Of a stretch of 64,000 nt of DNA, positions 7,733 through 16,620 are shown one piece after another. The notes below the pieces were generated by a model. It had not been told where the DNA came from. It was given only the letters and a program-made list of their open reading frames with translations, and ran no database searches. How positions within the stretch are numbered: the stretch's first letter is position 1; every line of letters begins with the position of its first letter. The translations under genes were made by a program, and so were the position numbers. This DNA comes from JAHEGP01 sp963792875 (GTDB lineage Bacteria > Pseudomonadota > Gammaproteobacteria > Pseudomonadales > JAHEGP01), in NCBI GenBank assembly GCA_963792875.1, contig CAWBXV010000009.1:62001-126000 (forward strand), given 5' to 3'.

Positions 7733-9790
7733 TCAAACGCCGCTCCGGCGCGGGCTGCGCTGCCTGGGCAGCAGGATGCGGAACTCAGTGCCAGCCGCAC
7801 TGCTGCTGCAGATGATGTGTCCACGGATGCTGTCCACCAGTTTTTTCACAATGCTCAACCCCAGCCCGGCGTGATCCCCGCCCTTGCTGCTACCCCCGGC
7901 CTGGAAGAGCCGCTCCCTGATCGCATCAGGGATGCCCGGGCCATTATCCACCACGGTAATGCCGACGAAATCCCTGCCATCGAAACTGATAGTAGCATCT
8001 GTGGTGACCACTATGCGGCCGTTCGCGTCGAGCGCCTCCGCAGCGTTCTTCAGCAGATTGGTCAGTATCTGCTTCAGCTGACCGGCGCTGCCTTCTATTA
8101 CAGTATTATCGCTATCTAAATCTAGTTGAACGGTGATATTTTTGGTACTGAAAACGGCAGCATCGATGATCCGCGTGGTATCGGCGACGATCCGGTTGAC
8201 ATCGATGGCCGCCTGCGGCGCGCCGGCGTCGGCAGGGCTGGCCAGATTCCGCAGGATGTCCCCTACGCGGATGATCTCCTCCCCGATGACCCCCAGGCTC
8301 TCATCCGCCTCGTGCTCCGCCCCCAGCCTCAGTCTCAGCGTCTCCAGATAGTTGCGGATGATGCTCAGGGGATTGTTCGCCTCGTGGACAGCCTCGCGAA
8401 TCCTCTGCGTGTAGAGCGCAGCGACCGCCTGCCCCTCGCCGCCCTGGCGCGCCTTCTGGCGCACTGCGGCCAGCGCCTGCGCAGCCAGCCTGAACAGGCC
8501 GGTGATCAGATGGCGTCGATCACGGAACGCGGCCAGCTGGCCACGGGTGATCGCAAATACCACCACCCCCAGCACCCCCTCCCGCCCCTGGGTCAGGGGC
8601 CAACCCACCAGCACCTCTCCCGCGAAGAAATGCAGCAGCTGCCGGTCGATGACGGGCATCTGCGGGTCTTCGCGGCGGTCCAGCGGCTGATTCTGCAGAA
8701 AGACGTCACCGACGAGGCTGCGACCGGGCTGTGGCCGCAGTTTGAAATCGGCGTTATCGCCACCTCCGGCGCCGAGACTGGTCAATTGGCGCCCGGTCTC
8801 ATCGTACAGGAACAGCAGCGCCGGGGAGATGCCGAAGGCGAGCGCCAGCCAGCGTTGCACGACCGCTATCAGCTCCTCGGCCGTATCGGCCAGCAGCAGG
8901 CCGGCACGCATCTGTTCCAGCTCACTGAGTTCACCGAGCAGCCCCGCCAGGCCTTCCCCGGCTTCGCCACAGGCCTCTGGCGACTGCAGCTGCAGTCGCT
9001 GATAGCGCCGCTCACAGTCGACGGCCTGGCGCTCGTGCAGGGCCCGCAGGTCCGCCTCTGCGAGGCCGAAGAACCGCGCGGCGGCGTCGATCGCCGCTTG
9101 CGGCAGGATGTCTGCCTCCGCCATCAAGCCCGCGCAGTGTACCAGACGCACCAGCTGATGCGCGTCCTGCAGCTGCTCAATCCCCTCATGCTGGTAGCGG
9201 ATGGCATCCGCGATGAAACCGCCCAACCGCCAGCGCCCCACCAGGTCCGCGCCGATGGCGCAGTAGTCGCTGCCAAAGCGCTGGCGCTCGCTGGCGGCGC
9301 GCTCGCCGCCGCCCAGCGGGGTCCGCTGCAGCCGCTGGTAAGGCGCGCCGAACTCGTCCAGCAGCACGCGCTCTCCCAGGTTGGCCAGCAGCCCGGCCAG
9401 ATGCGCCTCATCGGGCCGGGAGTATCCCGTCAGCGCAGCGAGTTGCCCGGCGAGGCGGGCGTGGCGCAGCGAACCGCGCCACAACGGCAGGTGAGTGGCG
9501 ATGGCTGACGCCGGCGCCAGCGGCGTGAAACACTGGCGAATGCCGACGGAAAATATCAGCGCGTGCAGCTGCTCGCGGCCGAGCGCCGCCAGCGCCTGCT
9601 CGACGTCGGCTACCGGCGCTTTGAGCGCCGCGGCGGCAGCGAGAATTCTGCCCGTGATGACGGCATCCTGACCGGCGGCTGCCGCAATTTCCGCCATGGC
9701 GGCATCACCCTGCAGCAGTTCCAGCACCTCCAGCAGTACCTGGGGCGCACAGGGCAAGCGATCAATCGCAATAGTCTCTACCACCATCAT
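7733..9790 (-). CDS. HDOD-GAF sensor histidine kinase
   Basis: Predicted 685-residue sensor kinase without membrane segments. Residues about 10-210 form an HDOD domain, 280-430 a GAF-like sensor domain, 455-520 a HisKA dimerisation domain with phospho-acceptor His469 in AVHEANNPL, and 550-680 a HATPase domain with the N box (NLLKNAAEAL, Asn578), G1 box (DNGPGIPD) and G2 box (GLGLSIV). An HDOD domain joined to a kinase is an established but minor architecture in gammaproteobacteria. ATG 9790 is favoured because CAGG lies upstream; a TTG at 9808 would add six residues. The neighbouring REC-GGDEF-EAL protein is its likely phosphorylation target. Confidence 0.88.
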   Translation of the reverse strand: MMVVETIAIDRLPCAPQVLLEVLELLQGDAAMAEIAAAAGQDAVITGRILAAAAALKAPVADVEQALAALGREQLHALIFSVGIRQCFTPLAPASAIATHLPLWRGSLRHARLAGQLAALTGYSRPDEAHLAGLLANLGERVLLDEFGAPYQRLQRTPLGGGERAASERQRFGSDYCAIGADLVGRWRLGGFIADAIRYQHEGIEQLQDAHQLVRLVHCAGLMAEADILPQAAIDAAARFFGLAEADLRALHERQAVDCERRYQRLQLQSPEACGEAGEGLAGLLGELSELEQMRAGLLLADTAEELIAVVQRWLALAFGISPALLFLYDETGRQLTSLGAGGGDNADFKLRPQPGRSLVGDVFLQNQPLDRREDPQMPVIDRQLLHFFAGEVLVGWPLTQGREGVLGVVVFAITRGQLAAFRDRRHLITGLFRLAAQALAAVRQKARQGGEGQAVAALYTQRIREAVHEANNPLSIIRNYLETLRLRLGAEHEADESLGVIGEEIIRVGDILRNLASPADAGAPQAAIDVNRIVADTTRIIDAAVFSTKNITVQLDLDSDNTVIEGSAGQLKQILTNLLKNAAEALDANGRIVVTTDATISFDGRDFVGITVVDNGPGIPDAIRERLFQAGGSSKGGDHAGLGLSIVKKLVDSIRGHIICSSSAAGTEFRILLPRQRSPRRSGV

Positions 9791-10125
9791 CCGGAGCCTG
9801 ATTAGCAATTCACGCCTGGCTCAACGAGGCGCGATGGTCGGGTGGCGAAATAAACAGCTACTGACGGGGCGCCGACCACTGCGAAAATATACGGCATGCC
9901 GCACGATCGGCCGCCGCACTATTGCCATCGCCACTGCGAACAATGGCGGGCTGCGGGCCTGCAATAGCAGCCCTAACGGCAATCTAATGGTGCGAAGAAA
10001 CGATGGTGCGACCCGGGGCGACAACCAGCGTCGGAACGCCGCCAAGCGGTGCGGTCAAGGATTGGTTTCAGCCCGAAGACTGCGGTGATATGCTGGGGCA
10101 AACGACGTCAGGGAGCGCGGCCACG
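9791..10125. other. Intergenic region between divergent genes
   Basis: 335 bases separate the starts of the HDOD kinase gene and the START-domain gene, so both promoters must lie here. I see no tRNA, convincing open frame or recognised operator. The stretch around 9890-9960 is less GC-rich than the flanks, as expected of promoter DNA. Confidence 0.4.
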
Positions 10126-10569
10126 ATGGAATTCGTTGACGCGATAGAACTGCCATACAGCTGCCGGGAGCTGTTCGAGGTCGTCGCCGATGTCGAGCGC
10201 TACCCGATGTTTCTTCCCCACTGGCACAGGGTGCGCATACTGCGCTGTGACGGCGGCCGCCTGCTCGTCGAGCAATTGCTGCTCAGCGGCTTCGTGCCCA
10301 TACGCTTCCGCTCGACCGCACTGCTGGAGGCTCCGCACCGCATCTCCATCGCCGTTCAGGAGGGCCCCCTGCGCCAGCTGCGCATCGAGTGGCGCTTCAC
10401 GGCGACGGCGGAACGGGCCTGCCGGGTCGAAGTGCGCATCGGCATGGAGGTGGCCAGCAGTCTGCTCAGGCGGTCCTTCAAGGTACTGCTGGGCGACTCC
10501 GGCAATCGCCTGCTCGCGCTGTTCGCAGAGCGCGCGCAGCGCGTCTATCGCCCGCCGGCCCGGCCATGA
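10126..10569 (+). CDS. Type II toxin-antitoxin RatA-like / COQ10 START-domain protein
   Basis: 147-residue protein with the polyketide-cyclase/START fold typical of the RatA/COQ10 family. The N-terminus has the characteristic run IELPYSCRELFEVVADVERY, continuing into PMFLPHW. COQ10 members bind ubiquinone; E. coli RatA was also described as a ribosome-binding toxin. In E. coli and relatives ratA sits next to smpB, which is not the case here, so a lipid or quinone carrier role is equally plausible. The ATG at 10126 with GGGAG ten bases upstream starts the conserved domain; the frame is open 41 codons further up but that part is not conserved-looking. It stands alone, with speA converging from the right. 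Confidence 0.7.
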   Translation: MEFVDAIELPYSCRELFEVVADVERYPMFLPHWHRVRILRCDGGRLLVEQLLLSGFVPIRFRSTALLEAPHRISIAVQEGPLRQLRIEWRFTATAERACRVEVRIGMEVASSLLRRSFKVLLGDSGNRLLALFAERAQRVYRPPARP

Positions 10570-10742
10570 CGCCGCTGCGCGCACCCGGGCCAGTTCACCT
10601 CGAGAGGCGTCAAGCCCTGCGCTGCGGCTAGCGGTCGCGGCTCCCGCAGGTGCCTGGACGCGCTCGCCAGCAGCCGACACCGCGTGCCGGCGACGGCTCA
10701 GGCATCTGCCCGCGGCGCGGCCCGCCGGCGGGACGAGGCCGG

Positions 10743-12653
10743 CTAATCCAGCCCCGGCGGTACGTTCTCCTCCAGATAGGTGTAGCCCTTGAGGCCTTCG
10801 CGGTAGTAATTGATGAAGGTGGTGGCTTCCCGCGCCGACAGGCGGCCGCTGTCACGCGCTTCGTGCACCTGGCGACGCATGCGGTCGATCAGCATGGTCT
10901 CGTGGAATTGCACGTATTCGAGCACCTCGGCGACCGATTCGCCCTCCACGACCTGCTCCAGCTCATAGGATTCTCCATCCATGCGGATGTGCACCGCATG
11001 CGTGTCACCGAACAGATTGTGCAGATCCCCGAGAATCTCCTGATAGGCCCCGGTCAGAAAGATGCCGATCAGGTAGCTGTCGCCATTGCTCACCGGGTGC
11101 AGCGGCAGCGTCGGCGAGATGCCCTGCGACAGGGGGAAGCTGGCCAGTTTGCCGTCAGAATCGCAGGTGATGTCGAGCAGAATGCCGTGGCGCGTAGGCT
11201 CCTGGTCGAGGCGATGAATGGGCATGACGGGGAACACCTGGTCGATCGCCCAGGAATCCGGCAGCGACTGGAACAGCGAGAAATTGCAGAAGTAGCGGTC
11301 CGCCATGTGGATGTCGATGTCCGGCATCAACTGCGCCAGCGCATCCTCGTCGAGCGTTTTCATGGCGTGCGCGGCGACCGCCCAGTGAATGGCATCGCCC
11401 AGCGCGCGCTGCGCCAGGGAGCAGTAACCCAGCGTGAACAGCTTGTTGATGTCGTCCCGCAGCGCGATCGAATCGTGCAGCGCCTCGCGGGCATCCATGA
11501 CCTCCAGGGCGAGCAGCGTCTGCCAGAGCTGCCGCAGGGGCAGCGGCGCGTCGGCGTCCGGTGCCGACGGCAGGATATCGCGCTTGCGCTGGGAAACCGC
11601 GAGCACATCGATGATCAGCACCGCATGATGCGCCACCAGCGCGCGCCCCGATTCGGAGATGATATCCGGGTGCGGCAGGCCCTCGTCATCGCAGATCGCC
11701 TTCATCGACCAGACGATGTCATTGGCATACTCCTGCAGCGAGTAGTCGACCGACGCGATGCTGCCCGAGATCGAACCATCGTAGTTGACCCCGAGGCCGC
11801 CACCGACGTCCATGTACTGAATCGGGGCGCCGAGCTTGCGCAGCTCGGCGTAGAAGCGCGCGGCCTCCTGCATGGCCTGCTTGATACAACGGATCTGCGA
11901 CACCTGCGAGCCGATGTGGAAGTGCAGCAGCCGCAGCGAATCCAGCATGCCCGCGGCCTGCAGCGTGTTGACGGCGTCCAGCAGCTCCTCCGCGCTCAGG
12001 CCGAACTTCGACTTGTCACCGCCGGAGTCCTCCCACTTGCCCACCCCCGACGCCGCCAAGCGGCAGCGCAGACCAATCAGCGGCGTCACCTGCAGGCGCC
12101 GTGCCGACTGCAGAATGAGATTCAGCTCGTTGGGCTTCTCCACCACGATGAACACGCGCTTGCCCATCTTGACGCCCATCATCGCCAACTCGACGAATTC
12201 GCTGTCCTTGTAGCCGTTGCAGATGATGAGGCCCTCGACGTCCTCAAGCATCGCCAGCGTCGCGTGCAGTTCAGGCTTCGAGCCCGCCTCCAGCCCCCAG
12301 TTGAACTCGGCGCCGAACTCAATGATCTCCTCGATCACCTGCCGCTGCTGGTTGACCTTGATGGGATAGACGCCGTAGTAGCGGCCCTGATAACCCGACT
12401 CGGCACAGGCGATCCTGAAGCGCTCGAAGATCTGCTCCATGCGACGCTTGAGCATGTCGGAGAAACGCAAAAGTACGGGGGCATAGAGGCCGCGCTGCTC
12501 AAGCTCGGTGCAGAGGTCCTTGAGGTCGATGCTGTGTTCACCGTCGGGAGTCGCCTCGACATTGCCGCGCTCATTGACGCGGAAGAAGCCGTGGCCCCAG
12601 CCCTCCACCTGATACAGTTCAGAGGCTTTCTGAATATTCCAGTCTTGCATCAT
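10743..12653 (-). CDS. speA: Biosynthetic arginine decarboxylase
   Basis: PLP enzyme converting arginine to agmatine, the first step of the agmatine route to putrescine and spermidine. It has 636 residues, against about 630-660 for SpeA. The PLP lysine is in YPIKVNQ (Lys99), followed by the alanine-racemase-fold barrel, with MDVGGGLGV as the phosphate-binding segment, and a C-terminal beta-domain. Two ATGs in tandem (12653, 12650) follow AGGTGGG, which serves as the ribosome site. It is monocistronic, with the group II intron about 300 bases upstream. No other polyamine gene (speB, aguA) lies in the window. Confidence 0.95.
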   Translation of the reverse strand: MMQDWNIQKASELYQVEGWGHGFFRVNERGNVEATPDGEHSIDLKDLCTELEQRGLYAPVLLRFSDMLKRRMEQIFERFRIACAESGYQGRYYGVYPIKVNQQRQVIEEIIEFGAEFNWGLEAGSKPELHATLAMLEDVEGLIICNGYKDSEFVELAMMGVKMGKRVFIVVEKPNELNLILQSARRLQVTPLIGLRCRLAASGVGKWEDSGGDKSKFGLSAEELLDAVNTLQAAGMLDSLRLLHFHIGSQVSQIRCIKQAMQEAARFYAELRKLGAPIQYMDVGGGLGVNYDGSISGSIASVDYSLQEYANDIVWSMKAICDDEGLPHPDIISESGRALVAHHAVLIIDVLAVSQRKRDILPSAPDADAPLPLRQLWQTLLALEVMDAREALHDSIALRDDINKLFTLGYCSLAQRALGDAIHWAVAAHAMKTLDEDALAQLMPDIDIHMADRYFCNFSLFQSLPDSWAIDQVFPVMPIHRLDQEPTRHGILLDITCDSDGKLASFPLSQGISPTLPLHPVSNGDSYLIGIFLTGAYQEILGDLHNLFGDTHAVHIRMDGESYELEQVVEGESVAEVLEYVQFHETMLIDRMRRQVHEARDSGRLSAREATTFINYYREGLKGYTYLEENVPPGLD

Positions 12654-12957
12654 TCGCCCACCTAACAGGTCCGGTTAAAAACGCCCACAGCCACAGCATA
12701 AGGCGCGCGTTTCGCATTGCACAAGCTCGCGCGCAGACCGGCGGCGCCCCAGGCAGACGCTGGCGCGCGTCGCAATTGCACGGGCCGCAAGCGGAAGCTA
12801 ACACGCTGCGCATTGCGCCGCAGCTGGACGCTGCCGCGATTCACAGAGGGGTTATAACACAGATGCCCGGCGCCAGCGTGACACCTGCCAGGACCTCCAG
12901 GGCCAGCTGCGGACCCTCGTCGCGCCCTGCGCGCCCCGGCTAAATCGGCATAGGGGC

Positions 12958-13019
12958 GGTCAGCAGTGCTGACCGTTCCCCTGCCACACCACCCGGCATG
13001 CGGGTCCGCACCGGGCGGT
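12958..13019 (-). ncRNA. Group II intron domains V and VI
   Basis: Reading on the minus strand, ACCGCCCGG (13019-13011) pairs with CCGGGTGGT (12996-12988) across an inner CGG...CCG helix, giving the compact hairpin expected of catalytic domain V. The next hairpin, GGTCAGC/GCTGACC with a three-base loop (12974-12958), is in the place of domain VI. The intron ends eight bases further on. Confidence 0.75.
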
Positions 13020-13033
13020 TCGAGAAGTTGAGG

Positions 13034-14488
13034 TCATGAGAGCCGCGGCACTCCCTGCCGGTCGAAGTAGGCAATCGTCAGCACATGGTGCACAGCAGAG
13101 AGGCTGTTATGCCACCAGCGGCGACTCAAGGCCGCCACCGATCTCGCCACCCGGACACTGGCTCCAAGACTGAGCAGTTCCCGGTAGATCGTCTTACCCC
13201 GCCGCCACTGCTTGAGCTGGAGGGCACGCAGGCGTCGGCGAACCCACTCGTCCAGCCTGCGCCAGACACTGGGCGTTTGCGCCAGCCCAAAATACCCTTT
13301 CCATCCCAACAAGAAGCTTCGCAGCCGTTCGATCACCTCCGCTAGGCTACGTCCGCCGTTGCGCCGGGTCAGTTGCCTGACCCTTTGCCTGAACGTTGCC
13401 AGCGCCTTCTCCGACACCGCGCGTCGCACCTCGCCGTTTCCGGCTTGCCATAGGGCGTAGCCGAGGAACTTGCGGCCGAACACACAGGCTACCGCACTCT
13501 TGGATTCATTGATCCTCAGATGCAGTTTGTCGTAGCAGCGGCGCAGCAGACACATCACCCGCTCGCCCGCCTTCCTACTGCGCACATACACATTGCAGTC
13601 GTCGGCATAGCGGGCAAAGCGATGCCCTCTGCGTTCAAGCGCCCGATCCACTTCGTCCAGCAACACGTTGGCCAGCAGCGGCGAGAGCGGGCCGCCCTGC
13701 GGCGTCCCCTCTACCCGCTCGATCACCACACCGCCATCCATGATGCCCGCGTTGAGGTAGGCGCGCACCAGCCGGATCACCCCGGCGTCGTTCACGCGCT
13801 TGCTCAGGCGCTCGATCAGAATGTCATGGTTGACCCGGTCGAAGAACTTCGACAGGTCAACGTCCACCACCATGTGGCAACCTTGACTCGCGTACCGCTG
13901 CGCGGCCAGCACCGCGTCCCGCGCCCGGCGTCCGGGGCGAAACCCGTAGCTGTGCTCACTGAAGGTCGGATCGATCAACGGTTGCAGCACTTGCAACAGT
14001 GCCTGCTGAATCAGACGGTCGGTCACGGTGGGGATCCCCAACTCACGTTCGCTACCGTCCGGCTTCGGGATGCCCACGCGCCGCACAGGCTGCGGCCTGT
14101 ACGTGCCCTCCAGCAGTTGTTGCCTGATGGTCGGCCACGCGTGTTGGAGGTGTTCTCCCGTCCGGGCTATGTCCAGACCGTCAACACCCGCAGCACCCTT
14201 GTTTGCCTTCACGCGCTTCCAGGCGCGCTGCATGTTCTCCCTCGCGAGCGCCTGCACCAGCAGGTCTCGCCCTGCGCCCTCCGGTTCCTGTCGCGGGAGG
14301 CCGGTTTCATCACTGGTCGATTGGGACAAGGCTTCACCTCGCCCTTCCACGACCCGCCCCGCCTGCGCGGGCATCTGATGCACTACCGTTCTCATCGACA
14401 AGGCGTCTGACGCTCCTTCTCGTTCGGCCCTTCGCCCCTCATCGGCGGCTACTATGGCCTCTGCTGACTTCTCGCTCCGTGTCTCCAC
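13034..14488 (-). CDS. ltrA: Group II intron reverse transcriptase/maturase
   Basis: 484-residue intron-encoded protein. The RT palm has the catalytic YADD motif within RYADDCNVY at roughly residue 290. The upstream conserved blocks ELGIPTVTDR, SYGFRPGR, DVDLSKFFD and GTPQGGPLSPLL are all intact. Domain X (maturase/thumb) follows with GWKGYFG. The protein ends without an HNH endonuclease domain, as in class C introns, which insert by using DNA secondary structure or replication forks. The GTG at 14488 has AAAGGG upstream; an ATG at 14395 is an alternative start. The gene looks intact, so splicing and mobility are plausible. Confidence 0.92.
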   Translation of the reverse strand: METRSEKSAEAIVAADEGRRAEREGASDALSMRTVVHQMPAQAGRVVEGRGEALSQSTSDETGLPRQEPEGAGRDLLVQALARENMQRAWKRVKANKGAAGVDGLDIARTGEHLQHAWPTIRQQLLEGTYRPQPVRRVGIPKPDGSERELGIPTVTDRLIQQALLQVLQPLIDPTFSEHSYGFRPGRRARDAVLAAQRYASQGCHMVVDVDLSKFFDRVNHDILIERLSKRVNDAGVIRLVRAYLNAGIMDGGVVIERVEGTPQGGPLSPLLANVLLDEVDRALERRGHRFARYADDCNVYVRSRKAGERVMCLLRRCYDKLHLRINESKSAVACVFGRKFLGYALWQAGNGEVRRAVSEKALATFRQRVRQLTRRNGGRSLAEVIERLRSFLLGWKGYFGLAQTPSVWRRLDEWVRRRLRALQLKQWRRGKTIYRELLSLGASVRVARSVAALSRRWWHNSLSAVHHVLTIAYFDRQGVPRLS

Positions 14489-14780
14489 GTCGCCCTTTCA
14501 GGCATGAGGCGAGATCTCCCCGGGTAAGACCGCACTCCTTCACCGCACAACCGCCGAATTTACGCCACTTCGCCTTGGCCACGAGAGCTTCACGGCTTCT
14601 TGCCCGCTCGCCCTGCTCGGCAGCGCCTTCTATCCGGTTCTTGTTCATCGGCTCACGGTTTACGCTCCACGCTTCCTCCCCACGGTCGGTCGCCCTTCCG
14701 CAGTTGCGCTTCACTTCGCTCGCTGTGGCCAGCTCACGGGAGGACTTGCACCTCCAGGAGTGCGCCCGTGCCGGGCGCAC

Positions 14781-14809
14781 AAACAAAAGGGCCCCTGCAG
14801 GGGCCCTTT
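14781..14809 (-). terminator. Intrinsic terminator of tRNA-Ser, target of the intron
   Basis: A perfect hairpin with ten-base arms AAAGGGCCCC and GGGGCCCTTT around the loop TGCA lies at 14786-14809. On the minus strand it is followed by TTTTGTTT, ending at 14781. It starts nine bases past the CCA of tRNA-Ser. The group II intron begins at the very next base. Confidence 0.9.
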
Positions 14810-14817
14810 GGCGTTAT

Positions 14818-14907
14818 TGGCGGTGAGGGAGGGATTCGAACCCTCGATGAGTGTTACCCCATACACACTTTCCAGGCGTGCTCCTTCAACCGCTCGGACA
14901 CCTCACC
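14818..14907 (-). tRNA. tRNA-Ser (GGA)
   Basis: 90-base class II tRNA with encoded CCA. The acceptor stem GGTGAGG pairs with CCTCACC, the discriminator is G, the anticodon stem is CACGC/GTGTG with loop CTGGAAA (anticodon GGA), there is a long variable arm, and the T arm carries GGTTCGAATCC. It reads UCC/UCU serine codons. Confidence 0.95.
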
Positions 14908-14946
14908 GGACTTGCTGGCGGCTTGGCACCGCTCAGAAGGCGGCAC

Positions 14947-14975
14947 ACTTTAGCGAAAGTACTCCGCCGACGCAA
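14947..14975 (-). promoter_or_regulatory. Sigma-70-type promoter of tRNA-Ser
   Basis: On the minus strand a TTGCGT box (14975-14970) and a TAAAGT box (14952-14947) are separated by exactly 17 bases. The -10 box lies about 40 bases before the tRNA 5' end. The match is moderate, but spacing and position are as expected. Confidence 0.5.
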
Positions 14976-14983
14976 GCGATACC

Positions 14984-15811
14984 TCACTGCCTGAGCAGGC
15001 GCATGGCGCAATCCACCTCTGGAGCGCTGCTGCGGCAGGGGTTGATGTCCAACCCGCCGCGGCGCAGAAAGTGCGCGCGGACGCTCAATGACTCGGGTCG
15101 GCAGCGCGCGCTGACATCGACAAAGATGCGCTCGACGCACTGCTCATGAAAGCCGGCATGCTCGCGAAACGAGATCAGATAGCGCAGCAGGCCCGCCCGC
15201 TCGATAGCGGGACCGCGGTACCCGATCACCACGGTGGCCCAGTCGGGCTGACCGGTTACCGGGCACAGCGACCGAAACAGCTCGGTGTACAGCTGCTCAC
15301 TGACCGCGGCACCGGCGGCCGTCAGCAGGCCGGCATCGGGCAGATAGGCATCGGCCGCCACGTCGAGCCCATCCAGGCTCTCGCCCTGCGCCGCGCCCGG
15401 CTGCAGCAGCGCCGCCTCGGCCACCCCGCACAACACCACGCGCACGCCGGCGCCGGCCGCCGCGCTCAGGTCGTGCGCGATGAGCTCGCTCACCGCGCCG
15501 GCGGACCGGAACCGGGACTGGTTCAGCGAATTGAGATAGAGCTTGAGGGATTTGGATTCGATCAGGCAGGGCGAATCACAGGGAACGTCAAACCGCGCCA
15601 CCGCCACCTGGGGCTTGCCCCGCTGGTCCAGCCAGGAGACCTCGTAGGCATGCCACACGTCCCGACCGACAAACGGCAGGCCGGTGCCCGGCGCGAGCCA
15701 TGCCAGGCGCGTCTCAGCGCGCGGGATGGCACACAGCAGCGCCGGCGCATAGGCGCTGACCGCTGGGATCTGCTTGCCCAGCGGCGTGTCGACAGAAAAT
15801 TTGCTGGCCAA
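14984..15811 (-). CDS. queF: NADPH-dependent 7-cyano-7-deazaguanine reductase
   Basis: QueF reduces preQ0 to preQ1 with NADPH, a late step of queuosine synthesis for tRNA. It is 275 residues, the long (YqeF-like, E. coli type, 282 residues) two-lobed form. The nucleophilic cysteine lies in SLCPVTGQPDW (Cys183) and the QueF substrate motif ESKSLKLYLNS begins at Glu85. The gene ends the yadG-yadH-queF run, 30 bases after yadH. It ends just before the tRNA-Ser promoter. No other queuosine gene is in the window. Confidence 0.95.
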   Translation of the reverse strand: MASKFSVDTPLGKQIPAVSAYAPALLCAIPRAETRLAWLAPGTGLPFVGRDVWHAYEVSWLDQRGKPQVAVARFDVPCDSPCLIESKSLKLYLNSLNQSRFRSAGAVSELIAHDLSAAAGAGVRVVLCGVAEAALLQPGAAQGESLDGLDVAADAYLPDAGLLTAAGAAVSEQLYTELFRSLCPVTGQPDWATVVIGYRGPAIERAGLLRYLISFREHAGFHEQCVERIFVDVSARCRPESLSVRAHFLRRGGLDINPCRSSAPEVDCAMRLLRQ

Positions 15812-15841
15812 CGACTTGCCTCCTCAACGCCCCCGCGCAGT

Positions 15842-16615
15842 TCAGGCCCGCAGCTTGGTGCCGCTGCGCAGCAGCCAGATACAGAAGCAGTAGGCCGCGA
15901 CATTGAATGCGATCACCATGGCGAAGGCGTGCACGATCTGGACGTCCGCGACCCCCAGCACACCATAGCGGAAGGCATTCACCATGTAGAGGACGGGATT
16001 GAGCCGCGACACGCCCGCCCAGAAATCCGGCAGCAGCGATACGGAATAGAACACGCCGCCCAGATAGATCAACGGCGTCAGCACAAAAGTCGGAATGATG
16101 GAAATGTCGTCGAAGTTGTCGGCATACACGGCGTTGATGAAACCGCACAGCGAGAACAGCAGCGCGGTCAGCACGACGATGCCAACCGTGATGCCGATAC
16201 TGTGCACCTGCAGCGTGGTGAAAAACAGCGACAACAGCGTGACGATGAAGCCCACCGCCAGGCCGCGGGCCACGCCGCCGGCCACGAAACCCCACAGGAT
16301 GACAAAGTTCGGCACCGGCGAAACCAGCAGCTCCTCCACATGGCGCTGAAAGCGCGCGTTGAAAAAAGACGACACCACATTGGAGTAGGAGTTGGTGATC
16401 ACGCCCATCATGATCAGCCCGGGCACGACGAATTCGATGTAGTCAAACCCCGCCATGGGCCCGATGCGCGATCCGATCAGGTTGCCGAAGATGATGAAAT
16501 AGAGCACCACCGTAATCGCCGGCGGCACCAGCGTCTGTATCCAGATGCGGGTGAAACGCCTGATCTCCTTGACCAGCAGTGTCGTGAACGCTATCCACAT
16601 CTCACGCGCGGGCAT
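15842..16615 (-). CDS. yadH: ABC-2 type transporter permease (YadH)
   Basis: 257-residue inner-membrane permease with six predicted helices. It closely resembles E. coli YadH, sharing runs such as TLVPP, YFIIFGNLIGSRIG and VPTFVLTPL/IPTFVLTPL. The partner ATPase YadG is encoded five bases upstream; the substrate of YadGH is unknown. The ATG at 16615 is preceded by GTGGAG at eight bases. The frame is open 69 codons further up, but that part only mirrors the end of yadG. Confidence 0.92.
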   Translation of the reverse strand: MPAREMWIAFTTLLVKEIRRFTRIWIQTLVPPAITVVLYFIIFGNLIGSRIGPMAGFDYIEFVVPGLIMMGVITNSYSNVVSSFFNARFQRHVEELLVSPVPNFVILWGFVAGGVARGLAVGFIVTLLSLFFTTLQVHSIGITVGIVVLTALLFSLCGFINAVYADNFDDISIIPTFVLTPLIYLGGVFYSVSLLPDFWAGVSRLNPVLYMVNAFRYGVLGVADVQIVHAFAMVIAFNVAAYCFCIWLLRSGTKLRA

Positions 16616-16620
16616 CGCCG

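Larger units (their letters stand above)
12950..14780 (-). mobile_element. Group II intron, class C type, complete
   Basis: About 1.83 kb element read on the minus strand. The 5' end begins GTGCGCCC at 14780, matching the GUGYG consensus of group II introns. The 3' end is CCCCTAT at 12950. Near the 3' end a 9-bp stem (arms at 12988-12996 and 13011-13019) closes a domain V-like hairpin, followed by a hairpin at 12958-12974 in the domain VI position. The encoded maturase is at 13034-14488. The element begins directly after the U-tract of the tRNA-Ser terminator, the insertion preference known for bacterial class C introns. Exact ends are inferred from these consensus features and could shift by a few bases. 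Confidence 0.85.

Noticed and set aside
13034..14488. Reverse transcriptase as a retron or diversity-generating element
   Set aside because: Intron 5'/3' consensus ends, domain V hairpin and domain X show a group II intron; no template/variable repeat pair or msr/msd was seen.
14818..14907. tRNA-Ser as the attachment site of an integrated island
   Set aside because: No integrase gene and no direct repeat of the tRNA 3' end nearby; the only insertion is the intron at the terminator.
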